A stretch of DNA of 64,000 nucleotides from Alteromonas australica (GTDB lineage: Bacteria; Pseudomonadota; Gammaproteobacteria; Enterobacterales; Alteromonadaceae): NCBI RefSeq assembly GCF_000730385.1, contig NZ_CP008849.1, forward strand, positions 2,790,001 to 2,854,000, given 5' to 3'. Below are positions 28,712 to 36,443 of this stretch, piece after piece. The position numbers and the translations under genes were made by a program. How positions within the stretch are numbered: the first letter of the stretch is position 1; every line of letters starts with the position of its first letter. A model generated the notes under the pieces. That model was given only the letters and a program-made list of their open reading frames with translations. It had not been told where the DNA came from and did not search any database.

Positions 28712-30298
28712 TCAGCCGCCTCCACTTCTAAAATGTCGTGGTCTTGCACCTAAAACAAGCATACAAAGCCCAAATGTCACCACAGATACCCCAATGGTTA
28801 ACGCCACATGACTCACTTGTGCAACGAAATCGAGATTAAAAAACGCCACGCCTTCATCGCGATAAAATATGACTAACCCCATGGCAACGCTTGCCAATAA
28901 TACTCGGGCGATAAACCCTACGGATGTTCTGCTTAATACAAACACACCCTGTTTATGCAACGTCAAATAAAGCAAAAAGGCATTTAACGTGGCCGATAAG
29001 CTGGTAGCAATGGCTAAACCAATATAACCAAAAGGAAGAGCAAAAATTAAATTGAACACCATATTCGCTATCATGCACCAAATACCAAATTTAACCGGGG
29101 TTTTTGTATCCTGACGGGAGTAAAAACCAGGCGCGAGAACTTTAACCAGCATAAAACTAAGCAGCCCAAACGCGTAGGCAGTAAGTGAATAAGAGGCCAT
29201 GGTAGCGGTGTGGGCAGTAAACGCGCCACGCTGAAATATTACCGTTAATATGGGCCGCGCCATGGTAGCCAGCCCCACCGCCGCGGGTATACCTAATAGG
29301 CATACCATTCTAAATGCCCAGTCAATATTGGCTGCAAATGCCTTGGGATCTTTACTAACATGATTTCGTGATAATGCGGGCAAAATCACAGTGGCAATAG
29401 CAATACCAAACAAGCCCAGCGGAAATTCTAATAAGCGGTCAGAATAATACAGCCAACTGATGGAGCCCGTAACGAGAAAACTCGCAATAAAGGTGTCGAA
29501 CAATAAATTGATTTGCCCCACAGACACGCCGAATAATGCGGGGATCATTAATGTTCTTACTTTCACTACATTTTTATCGTGCCAGCCCCATTTTGGCTTA
29601 ACCAGCAAACCTGCACGAAAAAGAAACGGCAACTGAAAACTAAATTGCACAATTCCGCCTAGAAATACCCCCCAGGCTAGTGCAAAGGCCGGCTGCTCTA
29701 ATTCAGGCGCCAAATAAATAGCGCACAAGATAATACAAACATTGAGCAGTACTGGGGTAAAGGCTGCCACGGCAAATTTATTTAAGGTATTTAAAATTGC
29801 CCCAGCTAACCCAGTAAGAGAAATAAAAGCCAGGTAGGGGAAGGTTATTTTTAGCATCGTGGAAGCAAGTAAATATTTATCTCCCGCTGGTTCGCCGTTT
29901 AGCCAAGATAAAAACCACCCGGTACCGAATAGCGCAGCCAATAGAGGGGACGCCACTATGCCTATGAATGACACTACAAAAACAATAGCACCTAAAGTAC
30001 CTGAGATTTTAGCAACAAAAGCACGAAGTTCGGCTTTATCATCTTGTTGGTGAACTTCTGTTAATACCGGAATAAAGGCTTGCGCAAACGCCCCTTCGGA
30101 AAAAAGACGACGTAGGAAATTGGGAATTTTATTGGCGAAGAAAAATACATCTGCCGCCGCTCCGTCTCCCATTAGACGGGCAACCACAACATCTCTTGCC
30201 AATCCAAGAATACGCGATAACAACGTCATCACGCTAACAACAAGCCCTGATTTAATTAACTTTCGAGACACCCATGTCGCCTTTTTTTGATAAATCAT
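28712..30298 (-). CDS. murJ: Lipid II flippase MurJ
   Basis: Polytopic inner-membrane protein of the MOP superfamily that moves lipid II to the periplasmic side for peptidoglycan synthesis. The 528-residue product has about 14 hydrophobic helices. The N-terminal block SRILGLARDVVVARLMGDG and FFFANKIPNFLRRLFSEGAFAQAF are strongly conserved, including the essential arginines. It is divergent from rpsT and 78 bases upstream of ribF. The true start may be a few codons inside the frame. Confidence 0.95.
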   Translation of the reverse strand: MIYQKKATWVSRKLIKSGLVVSVMTLLSRILGLARDVVVARLMGDGAAADVFFFANKIPNFLRRLFSEGAFAQAFIPVLTEVHQQDDKAELRAFVAKISGTLGAIVFVVSFIGIVASPLLAALFGTGWFLSWLNGEPAGDKYLLASTMLKITFPYLAFISLTGLAGAILNTLNKFAVAAFTPVLLNVCIILCAIYLAPELEQPAFALAWGVFLGGIVQFSFQLPFLFRAGLLVKPKWGWHDKNVVKVRTLMIPALFGVSVGQINLLFDTFIASFLVTGSISWLYYSDRLLEFPLGLFGIAIATVILPALSRNHVSKDPKAFAANIDWAFRMVCLLGIPAAVGLATMARPILTVIFQRGAFTAHTATMASYSLTAYAFGLLSFMLVKVLAPGFYSRQDTKTPVKFGIWCMIANMVFNLIFALPFGYIGLAIATSLSATLNAFLLYLTLHKQGVFVLSRTSVGFIARVLLASVAMGLVIFYRDEGVAFFNLDFVAQVSHVALTIGVSVVTFGLCMLVLGARPRHFRSGGG

Positions 30299-30387
30299 TT
30301 CAGTACGAAGCGTGACATAATAGCGAAAGGCAGTGTGCGGCGAAATGCCTTATTAAAAATAAGGTGCATCTTGTGCGGATAATTTGC

Positions 30388-30574
30388 TATAATCCGCGCC
30401 CGTTGTGGGTAGCAGTGAAGGCTTAGCCATTACGAACCTGTAAGTCGCAAACGATATATTCTTTAAGTTCGATTGATAAAAACCTGTAAATGCACCTTAT
30501 ATATAAGGTAAGTGAAAGGTTTTCATCACGTAGGGATAAAATCGTTTGACATTTACCTGTTTGCTAGGCACAAT
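30388..30574 (+). promoter_or_regulatory. rpsT leader: tandem promoters and a palindrome
   Basis: A good promoter has TTGACA (30546-30551), a 17-base spacer and CACAAT (30569-30574), about 45 bases before the rpsT start. A TATAAT lies further up at 30388-30393 with a poor -35. Both -10 elements run into AATCCGC(G/A)CCC, a GC-rich discriminator of the kind linked to stringent control. Between them is a perfect 16-bp palindrome ACCTTATATATAAGGT (30494-30509). The 320-base murJ-rpsT gap holds no gene I can support. Confidence 0.65.
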
Positions 30575-30618
30575 CCGCACCCTCGTTTTTGACATGAATT
30601 TATTTTGGGAGTTACACC

Positions 30619-30882
30619 TTGGCTAACATTAAGTCTGCTAAGAAGCGTGCAATCCAAGCCGAAAAGCGTCGCCAGCACAACGCTAGCCGTCGTTCAATGA
30701 CTCGTACAAGCATCAAAAAAGTAGTTGCTGCTATCGCTAGTGGCGATAAAGAAGGTGCACAAGCTGCACTCGCTGCTGCTGCTCCTGTACTTGACAGAAT
30801 GGCTACTAAAGGCTTGATTCACAAGAACAAAGCTGCTCGTCATAAGAGCCGTCTAGCTGCACAAATTAAAGCACTAGGCTAA
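30619..30882 (+). CDS. rpsT: 30S ribosomal protein S20
   Basis: Primary 16S rRNA-binding ribosomal protein of 87 residues. It opens [20 protein letters not shown], is highly basic, and has the family length. It starts with TTG after GGGAG, a weak start that in E. coli takes part in S20 autoregulation. It is transcribed alone between murJ and a strong terminator. Confidence 0.98.
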   Translation: MANIKSAKKRAIQAEKRRQHNASRRSMTRTSIKKVVAAIASGDKEGAQAALAAAAPVLDRMATKGLIHKNKAARHKSRLAAQIKALG

Positions 30883-30900
30883 TCTTAAAGATTAGTAGTT

Positions 30901-30927
30901 AAAAAAGCGCCTATTGGCGCTTTTTTT
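30901..30927 (+). terminator. Rho-independent terminator of rpsT
   Basis: AAAGCGCC pairs with GGCGCTTT around a TATT-type loop, followed by a seven-T run. The A-rich left flank means it could also act on the minus-strand SDR transcript. Confidence 0.88.
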
Positions 30928-30965
30928 GTATCTTTTACGTTTGCTACGTACACACTCGTCACATA

Positions 30966-31718
30966 CTAACTCATTTTTCTTATACTGCTTGCCGGTGCAA
31001 TCCGCATTACCCAATGAAGCAAAGCCCAAGGCCAGCTAGGTACATAAGCATTCGCTTTTTCTTTATTGATGGCTTTGACTAACGCACGACACCCCACATC
31101 GGTATCCACAATAAAAGGCACTTTTTCCACTTTTTCGTTAATTTCACTGCGGATAAAGCCCGGATGAATGCAGCTTACGTTGATGGGTGTATGCATCACA
31201 TCCATTCTTATGCCCTCTGTCATTGAGGTTAAGCCTGCTTTTGTTGCCGCATATACCGTCATAGCCCGTCGAAAACCTCGCACTGCGCTAATAGATGAAA
31301 TAGTCACAAGATGGCCAGAATTTTGTGCTCTAAAAATAGCCATGGCAGCTTCACACTGAGCAAGCGCAGAGACAAAATTTGTAATCGCGGTTTGTTTATT
31401 GGCATGAAAATACCCTGTGCCAATGGAAGCGCCTTTTCCCATTCCCGCATTCACAATAACTCTGTCCACCTGCCCCATGTCTTCCTTAAAATCGTTGAAC
31501 ACGTCAAACACAGCATCATGATCGTTTACATCGAGCGAGCGAATAAAAACCTGAATGTTGGCATTTATCTCAAGCAACTCATTCCTTAAGCTTTCTAAGT
31601 TCTCAAAACGGCGAGCACAAAGCGCAAGATTGCACCCTTGTTTAGCGAACTCAATCGCCATACCTTTACCTAAGCCAGAACTGGCGCCTGTTATCAGAAT
31701 ATTTCGTCTTATTGTCAT
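30966..31718 (-). CDS. SDR-family short-chain dehydrogenase/reductase
   Basis: NAD(P)-dependent oxidoreductase of 250 residues with a Rossmann fold. The TGASSGLG cofactor motif is at about 10-17, NAG in VIVNAGMG, and the catalytic Ser-Tyr-Lys in ISSISA and YAATKAG. The Arg pair near ALCARRFENL favours NADP. The C-terminal WPWALLHWVMRIAPAS is hydrophobic and may touch membrane. The substrate is unknown. It is a single gene transcribed away from the plcP-olsF pair. Confidence 0.85.
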   Translation of the reverse strand: MTIRRNILITGASSGLGKGMAIEFAKQGCNLALCARRFENLESLRNELLEINANIQVFIRSLDVNDHDAVFDVFNDFKEDMGQVDRVIVNAGMGKGASIGTGYFHANKQTAITNFVSALAQCEAAMAIFRAQNSGHLVTISSISAVRGFRRAMTVYAATKAGLTSMTEGIRMDVMHTPINVSCIHPGFIRSEINEKVEKVPFIVDTDVGCRALVKAINKEKANAYVPSWPWALLHWVMRIAPASSIRKMS

Positions 31719-31926
31719 TATCTTTTCCTGATGTCATCTTGTTTTTCACCACGCAAACGTCGGTAACTTGCGTGAGTTGGCTGTTGCAGTAAACCAAGCA
31801 CTGCATCTAGGTTTTATGTACCATTGAATCAGTCTACTGCCTTTATACTCAAATAAAAATGATGCCTGATGATAAGAAGCTATAAATCCAATTCATAGTG
31901 GGTGCCTTTAAATGTAAAGACCGGGT

Positions 31927-31982
31927 TTGTAACACAATGGTCAAGCAAGCGTCACGGTTCTGTCAATTAGTGGCCATATAGT
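31927..31982 (+). promoter_or_regulatory. PHO-box-type promoter upstream of the PlcP-like gene
   Basis: Five consecutive 11-base units start at 31927, 31938, 31949, 31960 and 31971 and share the pattern NNGTCANNNNN: TTGTAACACAA, TGGTCAAGCAA, GCGTCACGGTT, CTGTCAATTAG, TGGCCATATAG (the first and last are degenerate). After CTGTCAA, exactly 10 bases separate the box from TATAGT (31977-31982). The E. coli phoA promoter has the same spacing and the same -10. PhoB control is therefore likely. The rest of the 31719-31926 gap shows nothing I can name. Confidence 0.72.
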
Positions 31983-32015
31983 GGCGTTCCAAGGCAATCG
32001 CTTTGGGACCTTGCT

Positions 32016-32816
32016 ATGAAGAAAACACACTATCGCACACTTTGGCTTTCAGACATTCACTTGGGTAACCGTGACTGTAAGGCTGAGTACCTCTTGTCAT
32101 TTTTGAACAATATTACCGTGGATACCCTTTATTTGGTGGGTGACATTGTGGATATGTGGCAAATGACAAAACAATTTCGCTGGCCGAAAACACACAATCA
32201 AGTGATGCACAGACTTATGCAAATGGGTCAAGAAGGCACGCGTGTTGTGTATCTTCCTGGCAATCACGATGAACCTATTCAGTCATATTCCGGCATGGCA
32301 TTTGGTGACATCGAAATTGAGCGTCAACTGGTACACACTACCGCACAGGGCAAACGTTACCTGGTGCTGCACGGCGACCAGTTTGATGGCGAAGTTACCA
32401 TGGGTAAATTCCACGCATGGATTGGCGACAAAGGCTACGATTTACTCTTGTTTCTCAACCGTGAATACAACCGTTTCAGAAGCTGGAGAAAGCGAGAGTA
32501 TTGGTCTTTAGCAGGCTACATCAAAAAGCACATTAAAGGCGCCAACGAGGCGATTGCTCGCTATCGAGAAGCCTGCTGCCAACGGGCAGCTGAAATGCAG
32601 CTTGATGGTGTTATTTGTGGCCACATCCACCACCCAGAAAGCAGTATGGAAAAGGGAATTCACTACATTAACGATGGTGACTGGGTTGAAAATTGTAGTG
32701 CCCTTGGCGAAGACATGGAGGGGAACTTATCACTTATTTATTATTTAGAAGAAATGGAAAGCACAAATAACGTCACCCCTATCAAGGCAAAAGCCTCTAC
32801 CTCGAAAGCAGCATAA
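32016..32816 (+). CDS. plcP: PlcP-like metallophosphoesterase (phospholipid-degrading, inferred)
   Basis: Calcineurin-type metallophosphoesterase of 266 residues. Metal ligands are visible in SDIHLG (Asp13, His15), GDIVD (Asp43), GNHDE (Asn83, His84), HGDQFD (His119) and CGHIHH (about 201-206). The sequence fits the COG2908 branch that includes PlcP of Sinorhizobium, a phosphate-starvation phospholipase C giving diacylglycerol, more than canonical LpxH (which is often shorter and unlinked). The segments YLVGDIVDMW and YINDGDWVENC are typical. The PHO-box promoter and adjacent olsF support the lipid-remodelling role. The alternative is a UDP-2,3-diacylglucosamine hydrolase. Confidence 0.7.
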   Translation: MKKTHYRTLWLSDIHLGNRDCKAEYLLSFLNNITVDTLYLVGDIVDMWQMTKQFRWPKTHNQVMHRLMQMGQEGTRVVYLPGNHDEPIQSYSGMAFGDIEIERQLVHTTAQGKRYLVLHGDQFDGEVTMGKFHAWIGDKGYDLLLFLNREYNRFRSWRKREYWSLAGYIKKHIKGANEAIARYREACCQRAAEMQLDGVICGHIHHPESSMEKGIHYINDGDWVENCSALGEDMEGNLSLIYYLEEMESTNNVTPIKAKASTSKAA

Positions 32817-32888
32817 CTCATCTGAATAGAGGCACACCGAATGTAGTGTGCCTTCCCTTCAATGCGAAAAAGCAATGCCGAAATACCA

Positions 32889-32944
32889 ATGTCAAATAAG
32901 TGACATCAAACTGTGTGAAAAACGTCACATTGCCCTGTTAAAGT
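32889..32944 (+). promoter_or_regulatory. PHO-box-type promoter upstream of the OlsF-like gene
   Basis: Four 11-base units are read as ATGTCAAATAA, GTGACATCAAA, CTGTGTGAAAA and ACGTCACATTG (32889-32932). After ACGTCAC, 10 bases lead to TAAAGT (32939-32944) as a -10, the same layout as the promoter of the preceding gene. The block also contains a perfect CRP core, TGTGA-N6-TCACA (32914-32929), and a TGTCA-N6-TGACA dyad (32890-32905). CRP control, or both, cannot be excluded. Confidence 0.6.
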
Positions 32945-32960
32945 TCGCCAAAAACCGAGA

Positions 32961-34685
32961 ATGACTATGTTTACTGTTGATGAAGTACTAAATAAACACT
33001 ACCCTCAGGTGGCAAATAATCCGTTATTATTCAAGTCGCTGTCTTTTGTATTGCGACATTTACTCCATGAGCGAGAAATTACGGAGTTTGGTGAAACCTA
33101 CCCGCACTATGAAGATATTGATTTTGTAGAGCAAGTGCTTGAATACTTCAATATCAGTTATTCTACCCGCGACGTTGAAAAAGAGCGTATTCCTACCGAA
33201 GGACGGGTTGTCATTATCGCGAACCATCCCATAGGCTCGCTGGATGCATTGGCGCTGATTAAACTGGTTAGCGAAGTTAGGCACGATTTAAAAGTGGTGG
33301 CTAACCAAATGCTTATGGCCATCGAGCCCCTGCACGATATGTTGCTTCCCGTTAATAACATGCAAGGCGGCACGCCAAAACAACACTTATCTGCCATTCA
33401 ATCTCACCTAAAATCAGAAGGTGCTGTACTGATTTTCCCTGCTGGGGAAGTTTCCCGCTTACGCCCACAAGGCGTAAGAGATACACGCTGGCACTCTGGT
33501 TTTCTGCGCATGGCACGACAAGCGAAGTCCCCTATCCTTCCCGTGTATATTGATGCCAAAAATAGTCCGCTATTTTATGGTGTGTCTATGGTGTACAAAC
33601 CGCTGGCCACCGCATTGCTAGTAAAAGAAATGTTTAAACAGCGCAAAAAACACCTTCCTATGCGTATTGGTGAACTCATCCCGTTTGAGTCATATCAGCA
33701 AACCACTATTTCGCTTAAAGATCAGGTAAAACTATTTAAACGCCACTTGTATCGTATAGGCAGCAATAAAAAGGGCATATTTGACACCCAGGCCCCCGTC
33801 GCCACGCCAGAAGACAGAAAGGAACTTTCACGGGCGATAAAACAGTGTGAGCACCTTGGTCAAACAACCGATGGTAAGTCTATCTACTTGTACCAACACA
33901 AAAATTGTTCTCCCATCATGCGAGAGATTGGTCGCCTGCGTGAAATTGCCTTTCGCGCCGTGGGCGAAGGTACCAATAAACGTCGCGACATCGACACCTA
34001 CGATAGCCACTATTATCATTTGGTTTTGTGGGATGAAGTAGACTTAGAAATTGTTGGCGCTTATCGATTTGGCGATGCTCAATTGCTTACCCAAGAAGAT
34101 CACCCCACAGGCTTATACTCTGCCACCCTCTTTGACTACAAAGAGGGTAACGACGCTCTGTTTGAGCAAGGGCTAGAGCTAGGACGAAGCTTTGTGCAAC
34201 CTCGCTATTGGGGTAAACGCAGTTTAGACTATCTGTGGTTTGGTATTGGCGCATTTCTCAATCAATACCCTAAATATCGCTACCTATTCGGGGCAGTGTC
34301 ACTCAGTAATGCCTACCCGCAACCGGCGAAGGATCTTATTGTTCAGTTTTACTCCACTTACTTTCCAGCCAAGTTCGGTCATGCAGAATGCAAACGCCCT
34401 TACCAAATGTCTCAGGAAATCATCCATACCTTTACTGGCAATGACTACAAAGCTGAGTTTACGCAACTTAAGCACTTGCTCGCTAATATGGGGGTTAATG
34501 TTCCTACCTTATACAAACAATACAGTGAAGTATGCAAAGACGGAGGCGTGGCTTTCTTAGGCTTTAACGTTGACCCAGATTTCAATGACTGTATTGATGG
34601 TTTAGTGGTGGTAGATTTAGAGACCTTAACCACCAAAAAGCGTAAACGCTATTTGGGCGACGTAAACTTAAAACAATCGGCCTAA
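32961..34685 (+). CDS. olsF: OlsF-like bifunctional ornithine-lipid synthase
   Basis: Fusion protein of 574 residues. The N-terminal lysophospholipid-acyltransferase-type domain has NHPIGSLDA (His89, Asp95; spacing one longer than the classic HX4D) and FPAGEVSR at 159-166. The C-terminal GNAT-type N-acyltransferase domain (from about 315) has REIAFRAVGEGT, YDSHYYHLVLWD, IVGAYRFGDA and GRSFVQPRYWGKR, as in OlsB. This order matches OlsF, which acylates ornithine and then the lyso-lipid to make phosphorus-free ornithine lipid. It lies 144 bases after the PlcP-like gene with its own promoter. Domain architecture is clear; the product is inferred. Confidence 0.8.
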   Translation: MTMFTVDEVLNKHYPQVANNPLLFKSLSFVLRHLLHEREITEFGETYPHYEDIDFVEQVLEYFNISYSTRDVEKERIPTEGRVVIIANHPIGSLDALALIKLVSEVRHDLKVVANQMLMAIEPLHDMLLPVNNMQGGTPKQHLSAIQSHLKSEGAVLIFPAGEVSRLRPQGVRDTRWHSGFLRMARQAKSPILPVYIDAKNSPLFYGVSMVYKPLATALLVKEMFKQRKKHLPMRIGELIPFESYQQTTISLKDQVKLFKRHLYRIGSNKKGIFDTQAPVATPEDRKELSRAIKQCEHLGQTTDGKSIYLYQHKNCSPIMREIGRLREIAFRAVGEGTNKRRDIDTYDSHYYHLVLWDEVDLEIVGAYRFGDAQLLTQEDHPTGLYSATLFDYKEGNDALFEQGLELGRSFVQPRYWGKRSLDYLWFGIGAFLNQYPKYRYLFGAVSLSNAYPQPAKDLIVQFYSTYFPAKFGHAECKRPYQMSQEIIHTFTGNDYKAEFTQLKHLLANMGVNVPTLYKQYSEVCKDGGVAFLGFNVDPDFNDCIDGLVVVDLETLTTKKRKRYLGDVNLKQSA

Positions 34686-34719
34686 CCGCGGAGACGGTAA
34701 TGCTTGTTCATCAAAAGAG

Positions 34720-34747
34720 CGCCTATCTATGTGATAGGCGTTTTTTT
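34720..34747 (+). terminator. Rho-independent terminator of olsF
   Basis: CGCCTATC pairs with GATAGGCG around a TATGT loop, followed by a seven-T run. Confidence 0.88.
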
Positions 34748-34820
34748 ATAGGTCAATATTCTATCTAATGGTGCCGGCCTACCCTCAAGCGGCCTCGGAA
34801 AATTAGCGCTGGCGGCGAAT

Positions 34821-35990
34821 TTATACCGTTAAACTCAATAGCACATCAGTGTAGATGTCTTCTAAGGTGACTAAGTCCGATAAGTGAATATGTTCATTAA
34901 TTTGGTGAATAGTGTCATTAGGCACGCCGACTTCTACCACTTGTGTTTGCTCGCTGGCAAAGAAGCGCCCGTCGGACGTGCCACCAGAGGTGCTTACCAC
35001 AGGGTAACGCCCGGTGGCGTTACGAACCGCTCGCTCAACGAGGTTAATTAGACAAGCGCCGCCTTTGCTCTGCGTCGTGATATAAGGTTCACAAGGGCGA
35101 GACCAGGTTAACGTGGCATTAGCGTCTACACTTTTTACCAATTGTGTTAATAAATCGCTTAAGGTTTGTTCGTTATATTGCCACGAGTAGCGAACATTAA
35201 ACTCAATGCGCGCTACACCAGGAACTAAATTATCAGTAAATTTACCGCTGTCGATATGCGTCACTTGTAGGCTGGTTCCCGGAAAGTCCGCACTGCCTTC
35301 ATCAAAGGCGTAACGGGTTAAGGTATTTACCACTGTCGCGGCGATGTGAAGAGCGTTAACGCTGCTTTTCGGATAAGCCACGTGGCCTTGTTTGCCATGA
35401 ATGGTAATCGCCCCAGACAACGAGCCTCTGCGTCCTACTTTAATGGTATCACCCGTATGCTGGGTGGCCGTTGGTTCGCCAACTAAACACATATCCAGGG
35501 TAACCTGCTGCTCTTTGAGATAGGATGCTATCCACTTAGAGCCGTACTCAGCCTCGCCTTCTTCGTCGCTAGTAATAAGCCACCAATAGCTAATTTCACC
35601 TTGGTTGAGATAAGCTATTGCTCTTTCGGTGGCCGCCAACATAGCAGAAAGCCCCGTCTTCATATCCGCTGCTCCTCGACCGTACAGCTTATTCTCACTG
35701 ATAACGGGAGAAAAAGGTGGTGACTGCCATTTTGCTAGAGGACCGGGTGGCACAACATCAGTATGCCCTGAGAAAGCAAAGTGCAAAGGGCCGTGTCCCC
35801 AACGGGCAATAAGGTTTGTGACGCCGTTAACCTTATGCTTAGTGCATGAAAAACCAAGCTTTTGAAGGCGATAAATGAGGTAACTTTGGCAACCCGCGTC
35901 TTTGGGTGTTATCGACTCGCGCGCCATAAGAACTTCTGCAAAATGTATACTTCTGGCCTCTTTAGCATGATGCGGTGCGGCTTGATTCAT
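34821..35990 (-). CDS. dapE: Succinyl-diaminopimelate desuccinylase
   Basis: Dinuclear zinc M20-family hydrolase in lysine and meso-diaminopimelate synthesis. SGHTDVVPPG, YGRGAADMKTG, TSDEEGEA, GEPTAT and GRRGSLSG are the family motifs, with zinc ligands His, Asp and Glu visible. At 389 residues it is slightly longer than E. coli DapE because of an N-terminal extension (MNQAAPHHAKEARS). It is transcribed alone. Confidence 0.94.
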   Translation of the reverse strand: MNQAAPHHAKEARSIHFAEVLMARESITPKDAGCQSYLIYRLQKLGFSCTKHKVNGVTNLIARWGHGPLHFAFSGHTDVVPPGPLAKWQSPPFSPVISENKLYGRGAADMKTGLSAMLAATERAIAYLNQGEISYWWLITSDEEGEAEYGSKWIASYLKEQQVTLDMCLVGEPTATQHTGDTIKVGRRGSLSGAITIHGKQGHVAYPKSSVNALHIAATVVNTLTRYAFDEGSADFPGTSLQVTHIDSGKFTDNLVPGVARIEFNVRYSWQYNEQTLSDLLTQLVKSVDANATLTWSRPCEPYITTQSKGGACLINLVERAVRNATGRYPVVSTSGGTSDGRFFASEQTQVVEVGVPNDTIHQINEHIHLSDLVTLEDIYTDVLLSLTV

Positions 35991-36159
35991 AATAACATTC
36001 AGTATTCAGATGACTTTGCTATATTAGACAAAGGGAAGATGACAGCGACATAACAGAAATGAGACAAGCCAATGACAAGCTTTGTGTCATCAAGGAAGTC
36101 CTTTTTATCTTTAAGAAGCGTAGTACTATAAGACGTACTCGCAATGATGGAGCTAATCT

Positions 36160-36330
36160 GTGTTAAAAATATTTGTCCTTATACCCATTTTACTTTCGTT
36201 ACTCTGGTTGGGTTACCTTAAAGCTAACCATTATTCGGTGTCACAGGGTAAACAGGGCTTTATGTATATTTTGGTTTTATCTGCGGTCATTGCATTGTTT
36301 TATACCCTTATGTTGTTTCTTACACACTAA
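36160..36330 (+). CDS. Small two-helix membrane protein, unknown
   Basis: GTG-started frame of 56 codons with a GGAG Shine-Dalgarno 7 bases upstream. The product has two hydrophobic helices, about 4-20 (IFVLIPILLSLLWLGYL) and 35-54 (MYILVLSAVIALFYTLMLFL), joined by a short polar loop HYSVSQGKQG. It ends directly at a strong hairpin terminator. No known family is recognised. Confidence 0.65.
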   Translation: MLKIFVLIPILLSLLWLGYLKANHYSVSQGKQGFMYILVLSAVIALFYTLMLFLTH

Positions 36331-36407
36331 AAAGCCAGCCTAAATAAAAAAGCCCTCAATTTATTGGATAGTCCAACTATTGAGGGCTTTTTATTTAGGC
36401 TGGCTTT
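36331..36407. terminator. Long nested bidirectional terminator hairpin
   Basis: Arms of 30 and 29 bases (36331-36360 and 36379-36407) are reverse complements with a single extra A on the left. The 18-base centre itself contains TTGGA-TAG-TCCAA. The inner GCCCTCAAT/ATTGAGGGC stem is flanked by A and T runs on each side, so it can end both the small membrane-protein gene and ppiD. Confidence 0.88.
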
Positions 36408-36443
36408 AAATATATGCGCACGTCACGCAGTTAATACGGCCTG

